Of a DNA stretch of 64,000 nt, positions 49,752-58,421 are shown one piece after another. Numbering within the stretch: position 1 is the first letter of the stretch; every line of letters starts with the position of its first letter. Below the pieces are notes generated by a model, which searched no databases, was not told the origin of the DNA, and saw nothing but the letters and a program-made list of their open reading frames with translations. The position numbers and the translations under genes were made by a program. Source of the DNA: Stenotrophomonas indicatrix (GTDB lineage: Bacteria > Pseudomonadota > Gammaproteobacteria > Xanthomonadales > Xanthomonadaceae); the NCBI RefSeq assembly GCF_002750975.1, contig NZ_PEJS01000001.1, positions 2,542,001 to 2,606,000 of the forward strand. The letters run 5' to 3'.

Positions 49752-50477
49752 ATGACACGGATGTTGTCCCTCGGCGCCCGCATCGGCGCCGTGCTGGTGG
49801 CTCTGTTGCTGGTCGGCGGCTGCGAACGCGCTGCCGACCGGCTCAAGCAGGAAATCGCCGCCACGCAGAATCCCTGGCCGAAATCTTCGGCCCTGCACGA
49901 TCCGGCCGACCGCATGCTGCGTCGGCTGATTGTCGATGAGCGCTATCTCACCCGCATCAAGCAGGCCGGCAGCAAGGACAAGGCTGCTGTCGCCGGTGCA
50001 CAGCTTGCACTGGATGGCATCGGCCGCCTGCCCCGCCCCATGCTGGAGCGGCGTGCGCAGCTGCTGGCCGCAATGCTGCGCGGAATGCCGGTAGAGAAAT
50101 GCGCACTGATCGCCCGCGCCACCACGGCGTCGGACATTGCGCAGGTAGGCAGGACCTTGTTCAACGAACTGGAGAAGCGACCGTCGCAGGACATCGATTT
50201 CTGGTTCGAGATGAGCTACCAGGCCAGCCTCGCCGAGCTCGAACAGCGACCCGCAACCCCTGCCACTGAACAGCAGATTGCCGAGGCGACCGAGGCCCTG
50301 CTCGCCTCGATGGCTGACGAAAGCACGCGCGCGCGGGCCATGGCAGTACTGCCGCGGATGGACACCGCACCAGCTGCCGACGTCTGCTGGGCATCGCTGA
50401 TGCTGCTTGATGCCGCGTCCAGCACCGTGCCCGAACCACATCGCGGTACATTGGCCTGGCTGATGGCCCAGCAATAG
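49752..50477 (+). CDS. Lipoprotein of unknown function
   Basis: The 241-residue precursor has a signal peptide ending in VGGC (lipobox, Cys24). The mature part is helical with LDGIGRLPRPMLERRAQLLAAMLRGM and FWFEMSYQASLAELEQRP. No domain or catalytic motif is recognised. The ATG 49752 is preferred because AAGGA lies seven bases before it; 49737 is an alternative adding five residues. It follows rluB by 27 nt and may be read from the same transcript. Confidence 0.7.
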   Translation: MTRMLSLGARIGAVLVALLLVGGCERAADRLKQEIAATQNPWPKSSALHDPADRMLRRLIVDERYLTRIKQAGSKDKAAVAGAQLALDGIGRLPRPMLERRAQLLAAMLRGMPVEKCALIARATTASDIAQVGRTLFNELEKRPSQDIDFWFEMSYQASLAELEQRPATPATEQQIAEATEALLASMADESTRARAMAVLPRMDTAPAADVCWASLMLLDAASSTVPEPHRGTLAWLMAQQ

Positions 50478-50541
50478 ACACGGCGACGGAAGCCGGGCCC
50501 GTGCGCCCGCTTCCCCGCGTTCGGCCGCGACCACTCCACGC

Positions 50542-51342
50542 TCACCCTGCCGCTCGAGCGCTTTCGGCGCGCTGGAACGCCGCAGGCGTGGTCGCGACCA
50601 TGCTGCGGAAGAAGGCGATGAACGGACTCTCTGCCGAGAATCCAAGTTCCAGCGCCACGTGCGCGACACGATGGCCGAGCAGCAGCAGTTCCATGGCCCG
50701 CATCAACCGCCATTGCTGGCGCCACGCCTGGTAGCCCATGCCGGTATCGCGTTGCATCAGGCGCCCGATCGTACGCACGCTCAGTCCGCTGCGCTGGGCC
50801 AGCTCGCCCAGTTCGGGCGGCAGCTGCTCGGCCACCGGCAGGCAGCGGGCGATGCGCGGGTCGCGCGGCAATGGCAGCTCCATCGGCTCCACCGGCGCAG
50901 CGGCAATCTCAAGCACGCACAGCGCCAGTTGATGCCCCGCTCGCGGCGCTTGCCAGTCATGTGCGAACGGCGCCTGCGCGATCGGCTCCAGCAGCGCCTG
51001 CAGCAGGGGACCGACACCAATGATTGCTGGCTGCTGCGGCAACTGCGCCGACAGCGTGGCATCGAAGTACAGCGACCGATAGTCCACGGCCTGTCGCATC
51101 TGCGCGCGGTGCAGCAGACCACCCGGAATCCACGCCGCGCGCGATGGCGGCAACAGGCTGATGCGATCGCCGAACGTCAGCCGCGTGCAACCGGCGCGCG
51201 TGTACAGCAGTTGCGAACGTGCGTGCTGGTGCCAACCGGAGTCATGCTCGGCCAGCGTGGCAGCGATACCGATCACCGGGGCGCTCCAGGCATCGGCATC
51301 GAAGCGAGCGTGGGGCTGCAGCCATGCCATGTCCGATTTCAT
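50542..51342 (-). CDS. AraC family regulator, probably controlling the divergent MFS exporter
   Basis: The 266-residue protein has an N-terminal cupin-like sensor (HDSGWHQHARSQLLYTRAGC, LPPSRAAWIPGG) and a C-terminal double HTH (LGELAQRSGLSVRTIGRLMQRDTGMGYQAWRQQWRLMRAM and VAHVALELGFSAESPFIAFFR in parts). The start ATG at 51342 leaves a 78-nt promoter gap to the divergent MFS gene; ATGs at 51375 or 51387 would leave under 50 nt. Divergent AraC-exporter pairs are commonly induced by the exported compound. The inducer is unknown. Confidence 0.88.
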   Translation of the reverse strand: MKSDMAWLQPHARFDADAWSAPVIGIAATLAEHDSGWHQHARSQLLYTRAGCTRLTFGDRISLLPPSRAAWIPGGLLHRAQMRQAVDYRSLYFDATLSAQLPQQPAIIGVGPLLQALLEPIAQAPFAHDWQAPRAGHQLALCVLEIAAAPVEPMELPLPRDPRIARCLPVAEQLPPELGELAQRSGLSVRTIGRLMQRDTGMGYQAWRQQWRLMRAMELLLLGHRVAHVALELGFSAESPFIAFFRSMVATTPAAFQRAESARAAG

Positions 51343-51420
51343 CCATCTACTGTCGTAATCACTAGAGTGCGCCATCAGCACGGCCACGACAATGCGCGCC
51401 CCTGTTTCCGGAGCGCGCCG

Positions 51421-52548
51421 ATGTCACCTCGCCTGCTGTCCCTCACCATTGCGCTGCTGATGTTTCCGCAGCTGGCGCAGACCCTGTACAGCCCGGCGCT
51501 GGCGGATCTGGCGCAACGCTTCACCCTGCCGGCCAGCGCTGCCAGCCAGGCGATGAGCCTGTACCTGCTGGGGTTCGCGCTGGGCGTCCTGCTGTGGGGA
51601 AGGCTGGCCGACCGCGTTGGCCGTCGCCCCGCCCTGCTGGGTGGCCTGTGCGTTTTCGTGCTGGCGGCACTGGGCGGATTGGCGGCCGGCACGTTCGGCC
51701 AGGTGCTGGCTGCGCAGATGCTGGCCGCCCTGGGCGCCGCCGCCGCCTCGGTGGTGACGCAGACCGTGCTGCGCGACCACCTTGAAGGGCCCGCGCTGGC
51801 GCAGGCGTTCTCCTGGATTGGCATGGCGCTGGCGCTGAGCCCGGCGATCGGGCTGGCACTGGGCTCGCTGCTGGTCGCTGCCGATGGCTATGCCGGCGTG
51901 CAGGCCGGCCTGCTGCTGATCGCTGCATTGCTGATGCTGGGCTGCACGACCGGGCTGCGTGAAAGCCAGCCCGCGCAGATCACGCCCGTACCGCTGCGGC
52001 CCCTGCTGCGGCAACTGCTGGGCGACCGTTGGATCTGGTCGCACGCGCTGCTGGTCATGGCCTTCAACGTGGCCATGTACAGCTGGTACGCGCTGGGGCC
52101 GTTCGTGTTCGCACGCCTGCACTGGCCCGCCAGCTGGTTCGGCGCCAGCGGTGCGGTGCTGGCGCTGGGTTCGGCGTTGGGCGCCTGGGCCAATGGCCGC
52201 CTGTTGCGTGCCGGCGTCCCTGCGTTGACGCGCATCCGCATCGCGGCATCGCTGGTACTGGCCGGTGGTGTCCTGGCCGCGCTGCTGCGCGGGCAACCGG
52301 TCATGGTGGTGGCGATGCTGCCGGTCGTGGCGGGATTCGGCCTGGCCATCCCCAATGTGCTCGGGCAGGCACTACGCGGCTATGCACACTGCCTGGGCAG
52401 TGCCGGCGCCCTGTTCGGCCTGCTCTACTACCTGCTGATCGGCGCGGCGATGGCCGTTGTCGGCGCACTGCAGATGCTGGCGCCATCCATCATCGCCTGT
52501 GCACTGCTGGCGCTGTGGTTGCTGCGTCCGCGGAGCGCGCTGGCCTAG
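51421..52548 (+). CDS. MFS transporter, Bcr/CflA-like drug efflux type
   Basis: The 375-residue protein has 12 predicted helices, motif A as GRLADRVGRRPALL between helices 2 and 3, and a motif C-like stretch AFSWIGMALALSPAIGLALG in helix 5 that marks drug:proton antiporters. GGAG lies seven bases before the ATG. It is divergent from the AraC regulator gene. Bcr/CflA proteins export chloramphenicol, bicyclomycin or sulfonamides, but natural substrates here are unknown. Confidence 0.88.
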   Translation: MSPRLLSLTIALLMFPQLAQTLYSPALADLAQRFTLPASAASQAMSLYLLGFALGVLLWGRLADRVGRRPALLGGLCVFVLAALGGLAAGTFGQVLAAQMLAALGAAAASVVTQTVLRDHLEGPALAQAFSWIGMALALSPAIGLALGSLLVAADGYAGVQAGLLLIAALLMLGCTTGLRESQPAQITPVPLRPLLRQLLGDRWIWSHALLVMAFNVAMYSWYALGPFVFARLHWPASWFGASGAVLALGSALGAWANGRLLRAGVPALTRIRIAASLVLAGGVLAALLRGQPVMVVAMLPVVAGFGLAIPNVLGQALRGYAHCLGSAGALFGLLYYLLIGAAMAVVGALQMLAPSIIACALLALWLLRPRSALA

Positions 52549-52637
52549 GAATTGCTGCAAACGCCCTGCACTGTGCGCCACTGCCGGAAACCGCGCGGCA
52601 GCGCTGGCTATGGTGCGTGTACTCCGCAACCACGCAG

Positions 52638-52937
52638 ATGCCGATGATCACCATCACCGCAGAACAGGCCCGCGCAAACGCTGACGCCGCCATTCGACCG
52701 ATCGAGCAGTACTACAGGGATCTGGACAAATCGATCCAGGTCGGCTCGGAAAACGGCCGCCGTTACATCGTGTTCGGCTTCAACAAGGCGCTGGCCAGCG
52801 AGCGCCTCGTCGACGGCGTCGTCGAGCAGCTGCTGCAGAACCGCTTCAGTGTCGAACGGCTGCCCAGCGACGCCGAGCAGCACTACATCCGCATCAGCTG
52901 GGAAGCCGGGGAGCCCTCCCGACTCAACGCCGGCTGA
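52638..52937 (+). CDS. Small protein of unknown function, 99 residues
   Basis: The protein is soluble with a helix (ITAEQARANADAAIRPIEQYY), strands (GRRYIVFGFNKAL) and a second helix (SERLVDGVVEQLLQ), an alpha/beta pattern. There is no signal peptide, metal site or known motif. Two candidate ATGs (52638 and 52644) have no strong ribosome site. It lies 89 nt after the MFS gene and overlaps the end of the convergent secreted protein gene by 14 nt. Amino acid use looks real and the frame is closed by normal codons. Confidence 0.6.
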   Translation: MPMITITAEQARANADAAIRPIEQYYRDLDKSIQVGSENGRRYIVFGFNKALASERLVDGVVEQLLQNRFSVERLPSDAEQHYIRISWEAGEPSRLNAG

Positions 52938-53361
52938 TGGTGAACGCCGCGCCGTCCACACCCAGGTCCCAGCCCTTGCCGGTACCGGACAGGGCCAGCG
53001 AGATATCGCCCTTGGTCATCACCTGCGCGTTGCTGGACTTCACCGCACCGGCATGCGCGCCGACCGAGGCGTAGGTGCCCAGCAGCTCGCCGACGCTGCT
53101 GGCGCCGGTGAAGCTGCCACGGCCATCGGTGATCTTCGACTTGCCAACGGTCAGGCCGCCGCCCTTCAGCTGGATCCGCACCGGCATGCTGGAACCGTTG
53201 GTGCAGTGGATGGTGCCGTTGCCCGAGGCGGTCTTGTAGATCAGTGACCAGCCGGACAGGTTGTAGCGCAGCTGGCAGTCAAGGTTGCCACCGGCCTGCG
53301 CGGTCGGGGCCAGGGACGCTGCGGCGAGCGCCAGCAGCAGGGCAAACGGCTTGGTATTCAT
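52924..53361 (-). CDS. Secreted protein, possibly DUF1134/EipA-like
   Basis: The 145-residue precursor has a signal peptide cleaved after TAQAG (about 24). The mature beta-rich part has YNLSGWSLIYKTASGNGTIHC, LKGGGLTVGKSKITDG, GTYASVGAHAGAVKSS and ISLALSGTGKGWDLGVDGA. Two Cys (CQLR, HCTNG) may form a disulfide. The Gly-rich SH3-like pattern recalls DUF1134 (EipA), an envelope protein, but I am not sure of the match. Its 3' end overlaps the convergent small gene by 14 nt. Confidence 0.7.
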   Translation of the reverse strand: MNTKPFALLLALAAASLAPTAQAGGNLDCQLRYNLSGWSLIYKTASGNGTIHCTNGSSMPVRIQLKGGGLTVGKSKITDGRGSFTGASSVGELLGTYASVGAHAGAVKSSNAQVMTKGDISLALSGTGKGWDLGVDGAAFTISRR

Positions 53362-53466
53362 CGGCAGAACATCCACATCGGTCGGAATGTGGGCGAATCT
53401 AGCAGCGCGCGCGTGCACGTTGGATGCAGGCGCGCGCGGTGGGGCGGGAAGCGTTCAGCCGCCGTA

Positions 53467-54273
53467 TCAGGCCTGCACATCCAGATGGAAGGCATCGGCA
53501 TCGAGCATGGCCGGGAAGCGTGCACGATGCGAGGCCAGTGCTTCGGCGGAGATGGTGGTGGTCACCACCTGCTCGCGCTCGCGGATCTCCACCTGCGGCT
53601 GGCCGAGGAAGTCGATGACCGCGCTGTCGCCAGCGTAATGCAGCTGGTTGCCATCCACGCCTACGCGGTTGACCGCAGCGACGAAACACAGGTTCTCGAT
53701 CGCCCGCGCGCGCAGCAGGGTCTTCCACGCATAGGCGCGCGCAGAAGGCCAGTTGGCGACGAAGATCTGCAGGTCGAAGTCCAGCTGGCCGGCACGCTCG
53801 ACGTTGTAGCGGTTACGGCAGAACACCGGGAAACGCAGGTCGTAGCAGACCTGCGGATTGATCCGCCAGCCCTTCCATTCCACGCACAACCGGTCGCGGC
53901 CGGCGGCATAGCGCTCGTGCTCGCCGCCGTAACGGAACAGGTGGCGCTTGTCGTAGTACTGCAGGCCACCATCGGGGGTGGCGAACAGCAGGCGGTTGTA
54001 AACGCCCTCGCCATCGCGCAGCTGTACGCTGCCGATCACTGCCGCATTCAAGGCTTTGGCCTGCGCGCGCACCCACGCCACGGTCGGGCCGTCCATGCCT
54101 TCGGCCTGTGCGATGGCTTCGTTTGAAAAGCCACTGGTGAAGGTTTCCGGCAGGATCACCAGATCGGTGGTGCCGGCCAGCGGCGCCAGCAGCGCACCGT
54201 AGTAAGCGCGATTGCCGGCCGGGTCGTGCCAGCGGGTGTCGCCCTGGACGAGGGAAATGCGCAGGTCCTGCAT
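53467..54273 (-). CDS. Carbon-nitrogen hydrolase, omega-amidase (YafV/Nit2 type)
   Basis: The 268-residue protein has the nitrilase triad: Glu43 (LPETFTSGF), Lys109 (YYDKRHLF) and Cys143 (NPQVCYDLRFP). LPETF with a following SGFSN and the RHLFRYGGEHERY block mark omega-amidases, which hydrolyse alpha-ketoglutaramate or alpha-ketosuccinamate. The gene lies 14 nt after the methionine aminotransferase gene, so the two form an operon. Together they would complete irreversible glutamine-dependent transamination of 2-keto-4-methylthiobutyrate. Confidence 0.92.
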   Translation of the reverse strand: MQDLRISLVQGDTRWHDPAGNRAYYGALLAPLAGTTDLVILPETFTSGFSNEAIAQAEGMDGPTVAWVRAQAKALNAAVIGSVQLRDGEGVYNRLLFATPDGGLQYYDKRHLFRYGGEHERYAAGRDRLCVEWKGWRINPQVCYDLRFPVFCRNRYNVERAGQLDFDLQIFVANWPSARAYAWKTLLRARAIENLCFVAAVNRVGVDGNQLHYAGDSAVIDFLGQPQVEIREREQVVTTTISAEALASHRARFPAMLDADAFHLDVQA

Positions 54274-54287
54274 GCTGTCTCCTCCGC

Positions 54288-55436
54288 TCACAGCAGGCGC
54301 AGGCGTTCGATCGCCGCGTCCAGGGTGGCCTCGTTCTTGGCGAAGCACAGCCGCACCAGGCGCTGGCCGACCGGCGCGGTTTCGTAGAACGGCGACAGCG
54401 GAATGGCGGTGACGCCCTTCTCGATGGTCAGCCACTTCACGAACTCATGGTCCGGCAGGTCACTGATGGCCGAATAGTCGACCAGCTGGAAGTAGCCGCC
54501 CGGCACCGGCAGCGCCTTCAGGCGGGTACCGGCCAGCTGCTCGCGGAAACGGTCGCGCTTGGCTTCATAGAACGCGCCCAGTTCCAGATGATGCTGCGGC
54601 TCGTCGCGGATCATCGCAGCGAAACCGTACTGCGCCGGGCCGAAGCTGGTGAAGGTGTTGTACTGGTGCACCTTGCGGAACTCGGCGGTCATCGCCGCCG
54701 GCGCCACCGCATAGCCGATCTTCCAGCCGGTGCAGTGATAGGTCTTGCCGAAGCTGGAGATGACGAAGGTGCGCTCGCGCAGTTCCGGGTAGCGCAGCGC
54801 CGATTCGTGGCGACGGCCGTCGTAGATGATGTGCTCGTACACCTCATCGGAAATCAGGTAGATCTGCGTGCCGCGCAGCACATCGGCCAGCGCCTGCATG
54901 TCGGCCTCGTCCAGCATCGCGCCGGACGGGTTGTGCGGGGTGTTGACCATCAGCAGGCGGGTGCGCGGGGTGATCGCCGCGCGCACGCGGTCCCAGTCCA
55001 CCGCGAAGGTCTGCGGGTCCAGCGGCACGTGCACGGCGGTGGCGCCGGCCAGTTCGATCGCCGGCTCATAGCAGTCGTAGGCCGGGTCGAGCACGATCAC
55101 TTCCTCGCCGGCACGCACCACGGCGTGGATGGCGTTGAAGATCGCCTCGGTGGCGCCGCTGGTGACGGTGATCTCGGTGTCCGGATCGATCGTCGCGCCG
55201 TACAGGTCCAGCGACTTCTGCGCGATGGCCTGGCGCAGCGGTGCCACGCCGGTCATCGGCGGGTACTGGTTCAGGCCCGCGGCCATCGCCTTGCTGGTCT
55301 CGTCGATCAGGCGCTGCGGCGCGGAGAAATCCGGGAACCCCTGGCCGAGGTTGACCGCGCCGTGTTCGGCGGCGAGCTGGGACATCACGGTGAAGATCGT
55401 GGTACCGACCTTGGGCAGCTTGGTGTTCGGTTGCAT
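54288..55436 (-). CDS. PLP-dependent methionine (glutamine) aminotransferase, YbdL-like
   Basis: The 382-residue fold-type I aminotransferase has the PLP-binding Lys near 230 in [16 protein letters not shown], Asp-Tyr in [10 protein letters not shown], and Asn-Pro in [11 protein letters not shown]. The GQGFPDF and NQYPPMTG segments match the YbdL/KAT group. YbdL uses methionine, and the group prefers glutamine as amino donor. The adjoining omega-amidase removes the glutamine-derived keto acid. The ATG 55436 begins [15 protein letters not shown]. An upstream extension would lack homology. Confidence 0.92.
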   Translation of the reverse strand: MQPNTKLPKVGTTIFTVMSQLAAEHGAVNLGQGFPDFSAPQRLIDETSKAMAAGLNQYPPMTGVAPLRQAIAQKSLDLYGATIDPDTEITVTSGATEAIFNAIHAVVRAGEEVIVLDPAYDCYEPAIELAGATAVHVPLDPQTFAVDWDRVRAAITPRTRLLMVNTPHNPSGAMLDEADMQALADVLRGTQIYLISDEVYEHIIYDGRRHESALRYPELRERTFVISSFGKTYHCTGWKIGYAVAPAAMTAEFRKVHQYNTFTSFGPAQYGFAAMIRDEPQHHLELGAFYEAKRDRFREQLAGTRLKALPVPGGYFQLVDYSAISDLPDHEFVKWLTIEKGVTAIPLSPFYETAPVGQRLVRLCFAKNEATLDAAIERLRLL

Positions 55437-55504
55437 CGGCCTGGGCTGTGGGGAAACAAGGGCTGGAAGTGTACGAAATCCCGACCCGGCCTGCGGCGCC
55501 GACG

Positions 55505-55594
55505 GTAGCGCCGGGTCATACCCGGCGGCTCTTTGCACATGCCGCACCGATGGCAAGCCGCGCTGCGCGCTCGCCGGGCATGGCCCGGCGCTAC
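55505..55594. repeat. Inverted pair of SMAG repeats
   Basis: Units at 55505-55527 (GTAGCGCCGGG...) and 55572-55594 (...GGCGCTAC) face each other across 44 nt in the divergent gap between the aminotransferase and ccmA genes. Confidence 0.85.
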
Positions 55595-55651
55595 CGGGTC
55601 ACATTCACCGCTACAATTGCTGCCGCACTCCCGCATGAAGACCCCTGCGCC

Positions 55652-56281
55652 TTGAACACCCCTGCATTGCTGGCCGCCAGCGGCCTGAGCTTCTCCCGCA
55701 ATGACGAGCCGGTGTTCGGCCCGCTGGACTTCCACGTGGATGCCGGCGAGGCGCTGCTGGTGCAGGGCGGCAACGGTGCCGGCAAGACCACCCTGCTGCG
55801 CGTGCTGTCGGGCCTGGCGCGCCCGGGCGCGGGCCAGGTGCTGATCGACGGCAGGCCGGCCAGCAATGCCGAGCGTGCGCGCTATGTCGCCTACCTCAGC
55901 CACCTGCCGGCGCTGAAGCCGGACCTGGACACGCTGGAGAACCTGCATTTCCTCTGCGGCCTGCACGGCCGCCGCGCACGGCAGATGCCGGGCAATGCGC
56001 TGGCCATCGTCGGCCTGGCCGGCTACGAGGACACCCTGGTGCGGCACCTGTCGGCCGGACAGAAGCGGCGGCTTGCGCTGGCCCGCATCTGGTTGTCGCC
56101 GGCACCGCTGTGGCTGCTCGACGAACCCTATGCCAACCTCGACCTGGAAGGCATCAACCTGGTCAACCGGATGATTTCCGCACACCTGCGCAGTGGCGGC
56201 GCCGCCCTGGTCACCACGCATGGCGCCTATGCCGCCCCGCCGGTACGCACCCGCCAGCTCGATCTGGGGGGTGAAGCATGA
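55652..56281 (+). CDS. ccmA: Haem exporter ATPase CcmA
   Basis: The 209-residue ATPase has Walker [12 protein letters not shown] near 45, signature [16 protein letters not shown] near 135 and Walker B LWLLDEP near 155. With CcmB it uses ATP to release holo-CcmE from CcmCD. No in-frame ATG or GTG fits; the start is a TTG at 55652 that overlaps the TGA of a six-codon frame (ATG at 55635). The stop overlaps ccmB by 4 nt. It opens the nine-gene ccm operon. Confidence 0.93.
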   Translation: MNTPALLAASGLSFSRNDEPVFGPLDFHVDAGEALLVQGGNGAGKTTLLRVLSGLARPGAGQVLIDGRPASNAERARYVAYLSHLPALKPDLDTLENLHFLCGLHGRRARQMPGNALAIVGLAGYEDTLVRHLSAGQKRRLALARIWLSPAPLWLLDEPYANLDLEGINLVNRMISAHLRSGGAALVTTHGAYAAPPVRTRQLDLGGEA

Positions 56282-56973
56282 TCGCGCCAGGCACCGAACC
56301 GGGCCTGTGGCAGACCGCCCGCGCGCTGATTGCGCGCGACCTGCGCCTGCTCTGGCGGCGTCGCGGCGATGCCCTGCAGCCGGTGCTGTTCGCCCTGCTG
56401 GTGGTAGTGCTGTTCGCACTGGCCCAGGGCCGGGACCCGCAGCCGCTGGCCGCCACCGCCGGTGCGGTGCTGTGGTTGGCGGTACTGCTGGCCGGGCAGC
56501 TGGCGCTGGATTCGCTGTTCCGCTCCGACGCCGAAGACGGTTCGCTTGAACAATGGCTGCTGGCGCCGGTGCCACTGGCGTGGCTGGTGCTGGTGCGGGT
56601 GCTGCTGCATTGGGCGACCACCGCCCTGCCACTGATCCTGCTGAGCCCGTTGCTGGCGGAAATGCTGCATCTGCCGCATGACCAGCTGCCGATGTTGCTG
56701 GCATCGTTGCTGCTGGGAACACCGTTGTTGAGCCTGATCGGTGGCGTGGTCGCTGCACTGACCGTCGGCATCCGGCGCTCTGGTATTCTCGTGGCGTTGC
56801 TGTCGTTGCCGTTGTACGTTCCGGTGCTTGTCTTCGGTGCCGGCAGCCTGGCGGCAGCCAGCCGCGGGCAGGATCCGGTCGGTGCGCTGCTGATGCTGGG
56901 CGCTGGACTGGTGATCGCCCTGGTGCTGGCACCGCTGGCCACCGCTGCTGCGATCCGTATTTCTCTGAGTTGA
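56278..56973 (+). CDS. ccmB: Haem exporter permease CcmB
   Basis: The 231-residue protein has six predicted helices and the CcmB blocks [23 protein letters not shown] start (residues 17-38), [36 protein letters not shown] in parts, and [14 protein letters not shown]. It is the membrane partner of CcmA. The start is in an ATGA overlap, and ccmC follows after 43 nt. Confidence 0.94.
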   Translation: MIAPGTEPGLWQTARALIARDLRLLWRRRGDALQPVLFALLVVVLFALAQGRDPQPLAATAGAVLWLAVLLAGQLALDSLFRSDAEDGSLEQWLLAPVPLAWLVLVRVLLHWATTALPLILLSPLLAEMLHLPHDQLPMLLASLLLGTPLLSLIGGVVAALTVGIRRSGILVALLSLPLYVPVLVFGAGSLAAASRGQDPVGALLMLGAGLVIALVLAPLATAAAIRISLS

Positions 56974-57016
56974 CCGAGCTGAGAGCCAATCCACCCCTGC
57001 TGGATAGCCGCCACGC

Positions 57017-57781
57017 ATGAATCCGATCGTCCGCTGGTTCCATCAACTCGGTTCGCCCCCGACCTTCGATCGTTTCGCCGCACGCTGGTCCCGCGTGTTC
57101 TACGCCGCGGCGGTTCCGGTGCTGCTGATCGGCCTGTGGCAGGGCCTGTTCGTGGCACCGCCGGAACAGAACCAGCACGACGCCTTCCGCATCATCTACA
57201 TCCATGTACCCAGTGCGTGGATGAGCCTGTTCGTGTTTGCGCTGATGGCCGCCTACGCCGCCATCGCGCTGATCTGGCGCATCAAGATCTGCGAGATCCT
57301 GGCGATGGCCTGTGCGCCGATGGGCGCTGGCTTCACCCTGATCACCCTGCTGACCGGCAGCATCTGGGGCAAGGGCACCTGGGGCACCTGGTGGGACTGG
57401 GACCCGCGCATGACCAGCGAGCTGATCCTGCTGTTCCTGTACCTGGGCGTGATCGGCCTGTACCACGCCATCGAAGACCGCCGCAGTGCCGCACGCGCGG
57501 CCGGCCTGCTGGCCATCGTCGGCGTGGGCCTGCTGCCGATCATCCGCTACTCGGTGGACTGGTGGGGCGCGCTGCACCAGCGCCAGTCGATCAACGTGTT
57601 CGGCGAGAACGCCGTGCGGCCGGAACTGATCGCCCCGCTGTGGTGGATGGTGGTCGCCACCAAGCTGTGGTTCGTCGGCTCGCTGCTGGCCAAGGCGCGT
57701 GCCGACAACATCGCGCGCGAGGCCGGCAAGGCCTGGATCGGCGAGCGCTTCGGCACCGCGGATGGGGAGGCACGGCGATGA
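57017..57781 (+). CDS. ccmC: Haem-handling membrane protein CcmC
   Basis: The 254-residue protein has six helices and the periplasmic tryptophan-rich haem motif [19 protein letters not shown]. Conserved His residues in [11 protein letters not shown] and YHAIEDRRS flank it. It delivers haem to CcmE. A 4-nt overlap links it to ccmD. Confidence 0.95.
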   Translation: MNPIVRWFHQLGSPPTFDRFAARWSRVFYAAAVPVLLIGLWQGLFVAPPEQNQHDAFRIIYIHVPSAWMSLFVFALMAAYAAIALIWRIKICEILAMACAPMGAGFTLITLLTGSIWGKGTWGTWWDWDPRMTSELILLFLYLGVIGLYHAIEDRRSAARAAGLLAIVGVGLLPIIRYSVDWWGALHQRQSINVFGENAVRPELIAPLWWMVVATKLWFVGSLLAKARADNIAREAGKAWIGERFGTADGEARR

Positions 57782-57963
57782 CCCACCTGCCCTACCTCAT
57801 CGCCGCCTTCGCGGTGTTCCTGCTGGTGCTGGCCTGCGATGCGCTGGGCTCGTGGCTGCGCCTGCGCAGCGCCCGACAGCTGGCGCAACGCCGCCAGCAG
57901 CGGCTGCAGGCGCGTGGCAACGCGTCGGCACCGGCGCCGCTTGCCACCGAGCTCAGCCGATGA
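57778..57963 (+). CDS. ccmD: Haem exporter subunit CcmD
   Basis: The 61-residue protein has one membrane helix ([18 protein letters not shown]) and a basic cytoplasmic tail ([20 protein letters not shown]), the usual CcmD form. It holds CcmC and CcmE together for release of haem-CcmE. Overlaps at both ends are 4 nt. Confidence 0.9.
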   Translation: MTHLPYLIAAFAVFLLVLACDALGSWLRLRSARQLAQRRQQRLQARGNASAPAPLATELSR

Positions 57964-58421
57964 CGCCGGTACAGCGACGCCGCATGATCTGGGTGCTCCT
58001 GCTGTTGCTGGCCTCCGGGCTGGCCACCACGCTGGTGGCCTTCGCCCTGCAGCGCAACATCGCCTACCTGTACACGCCTTCGGAAGTGCTGCGCGGGGAC
58101 GTGGATGCGCAGTCCCGCTTCCGCCTGGGCGGCATGGTGGTGAAGGGGTCCTTCGATCGACCCAGCGGCTCGCTGCAGGCCCACTTCGTGGTCACCGACG
58201 GCGATGCGACGCTCCCGGTCAGTACCGACCGCATCCTGCCGGACATGTTCCGCGAGGGGACCGCCGTGGTCGCCAGCGGTCGCCTGCAGGACGGTACCTT
58301 CGTCGCCGACGAGGTGCTGGCCAAGCACGATGAGAACTACGTGCCCAAGGAAGTGGCCGACAAGATGGGCGATGCGCATCGCAAGCACGATGTGCCGGTC
58401 ACGGCGCCCGAGGTGCGCTGA
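57960..58421 (+). CDS. ccmE: Haem chaperone CcmE
   Basis: The 153-residue protein has an N-terminal anchor (about 8-30) and a beta-barrel with haem-binding His123 and Tyr127 in [12 protein letters not shown], equal to His130 and Tyr134 of E. coli CcmE. It carries haem covalently from CcmC to CcmF. The start overlaps ccmD and ccmF begins at the next base after its stop. Confidence 0.96.
   Translation: MTPVQRRRMIWVLLLLLASGLATTLVAFALQRNIAYLYTPSEVLRGDVDAQSRFRLGGMVVKGSFDRPSGSLQAHFVVTDGDATLPVSTDRILPDMFREGTAVVASGRLQDGTFVADEVLAKHDENYVPKEVADKMGDAHRKHDVPVTAPEVR

Noticed and set aside
55635..55655. ATG at 55635 as the start of ccmA
   Set aside because: It is in another frame and meets a TGA after six codons; ccmA must start at the TTG 55652 or another rare codon.
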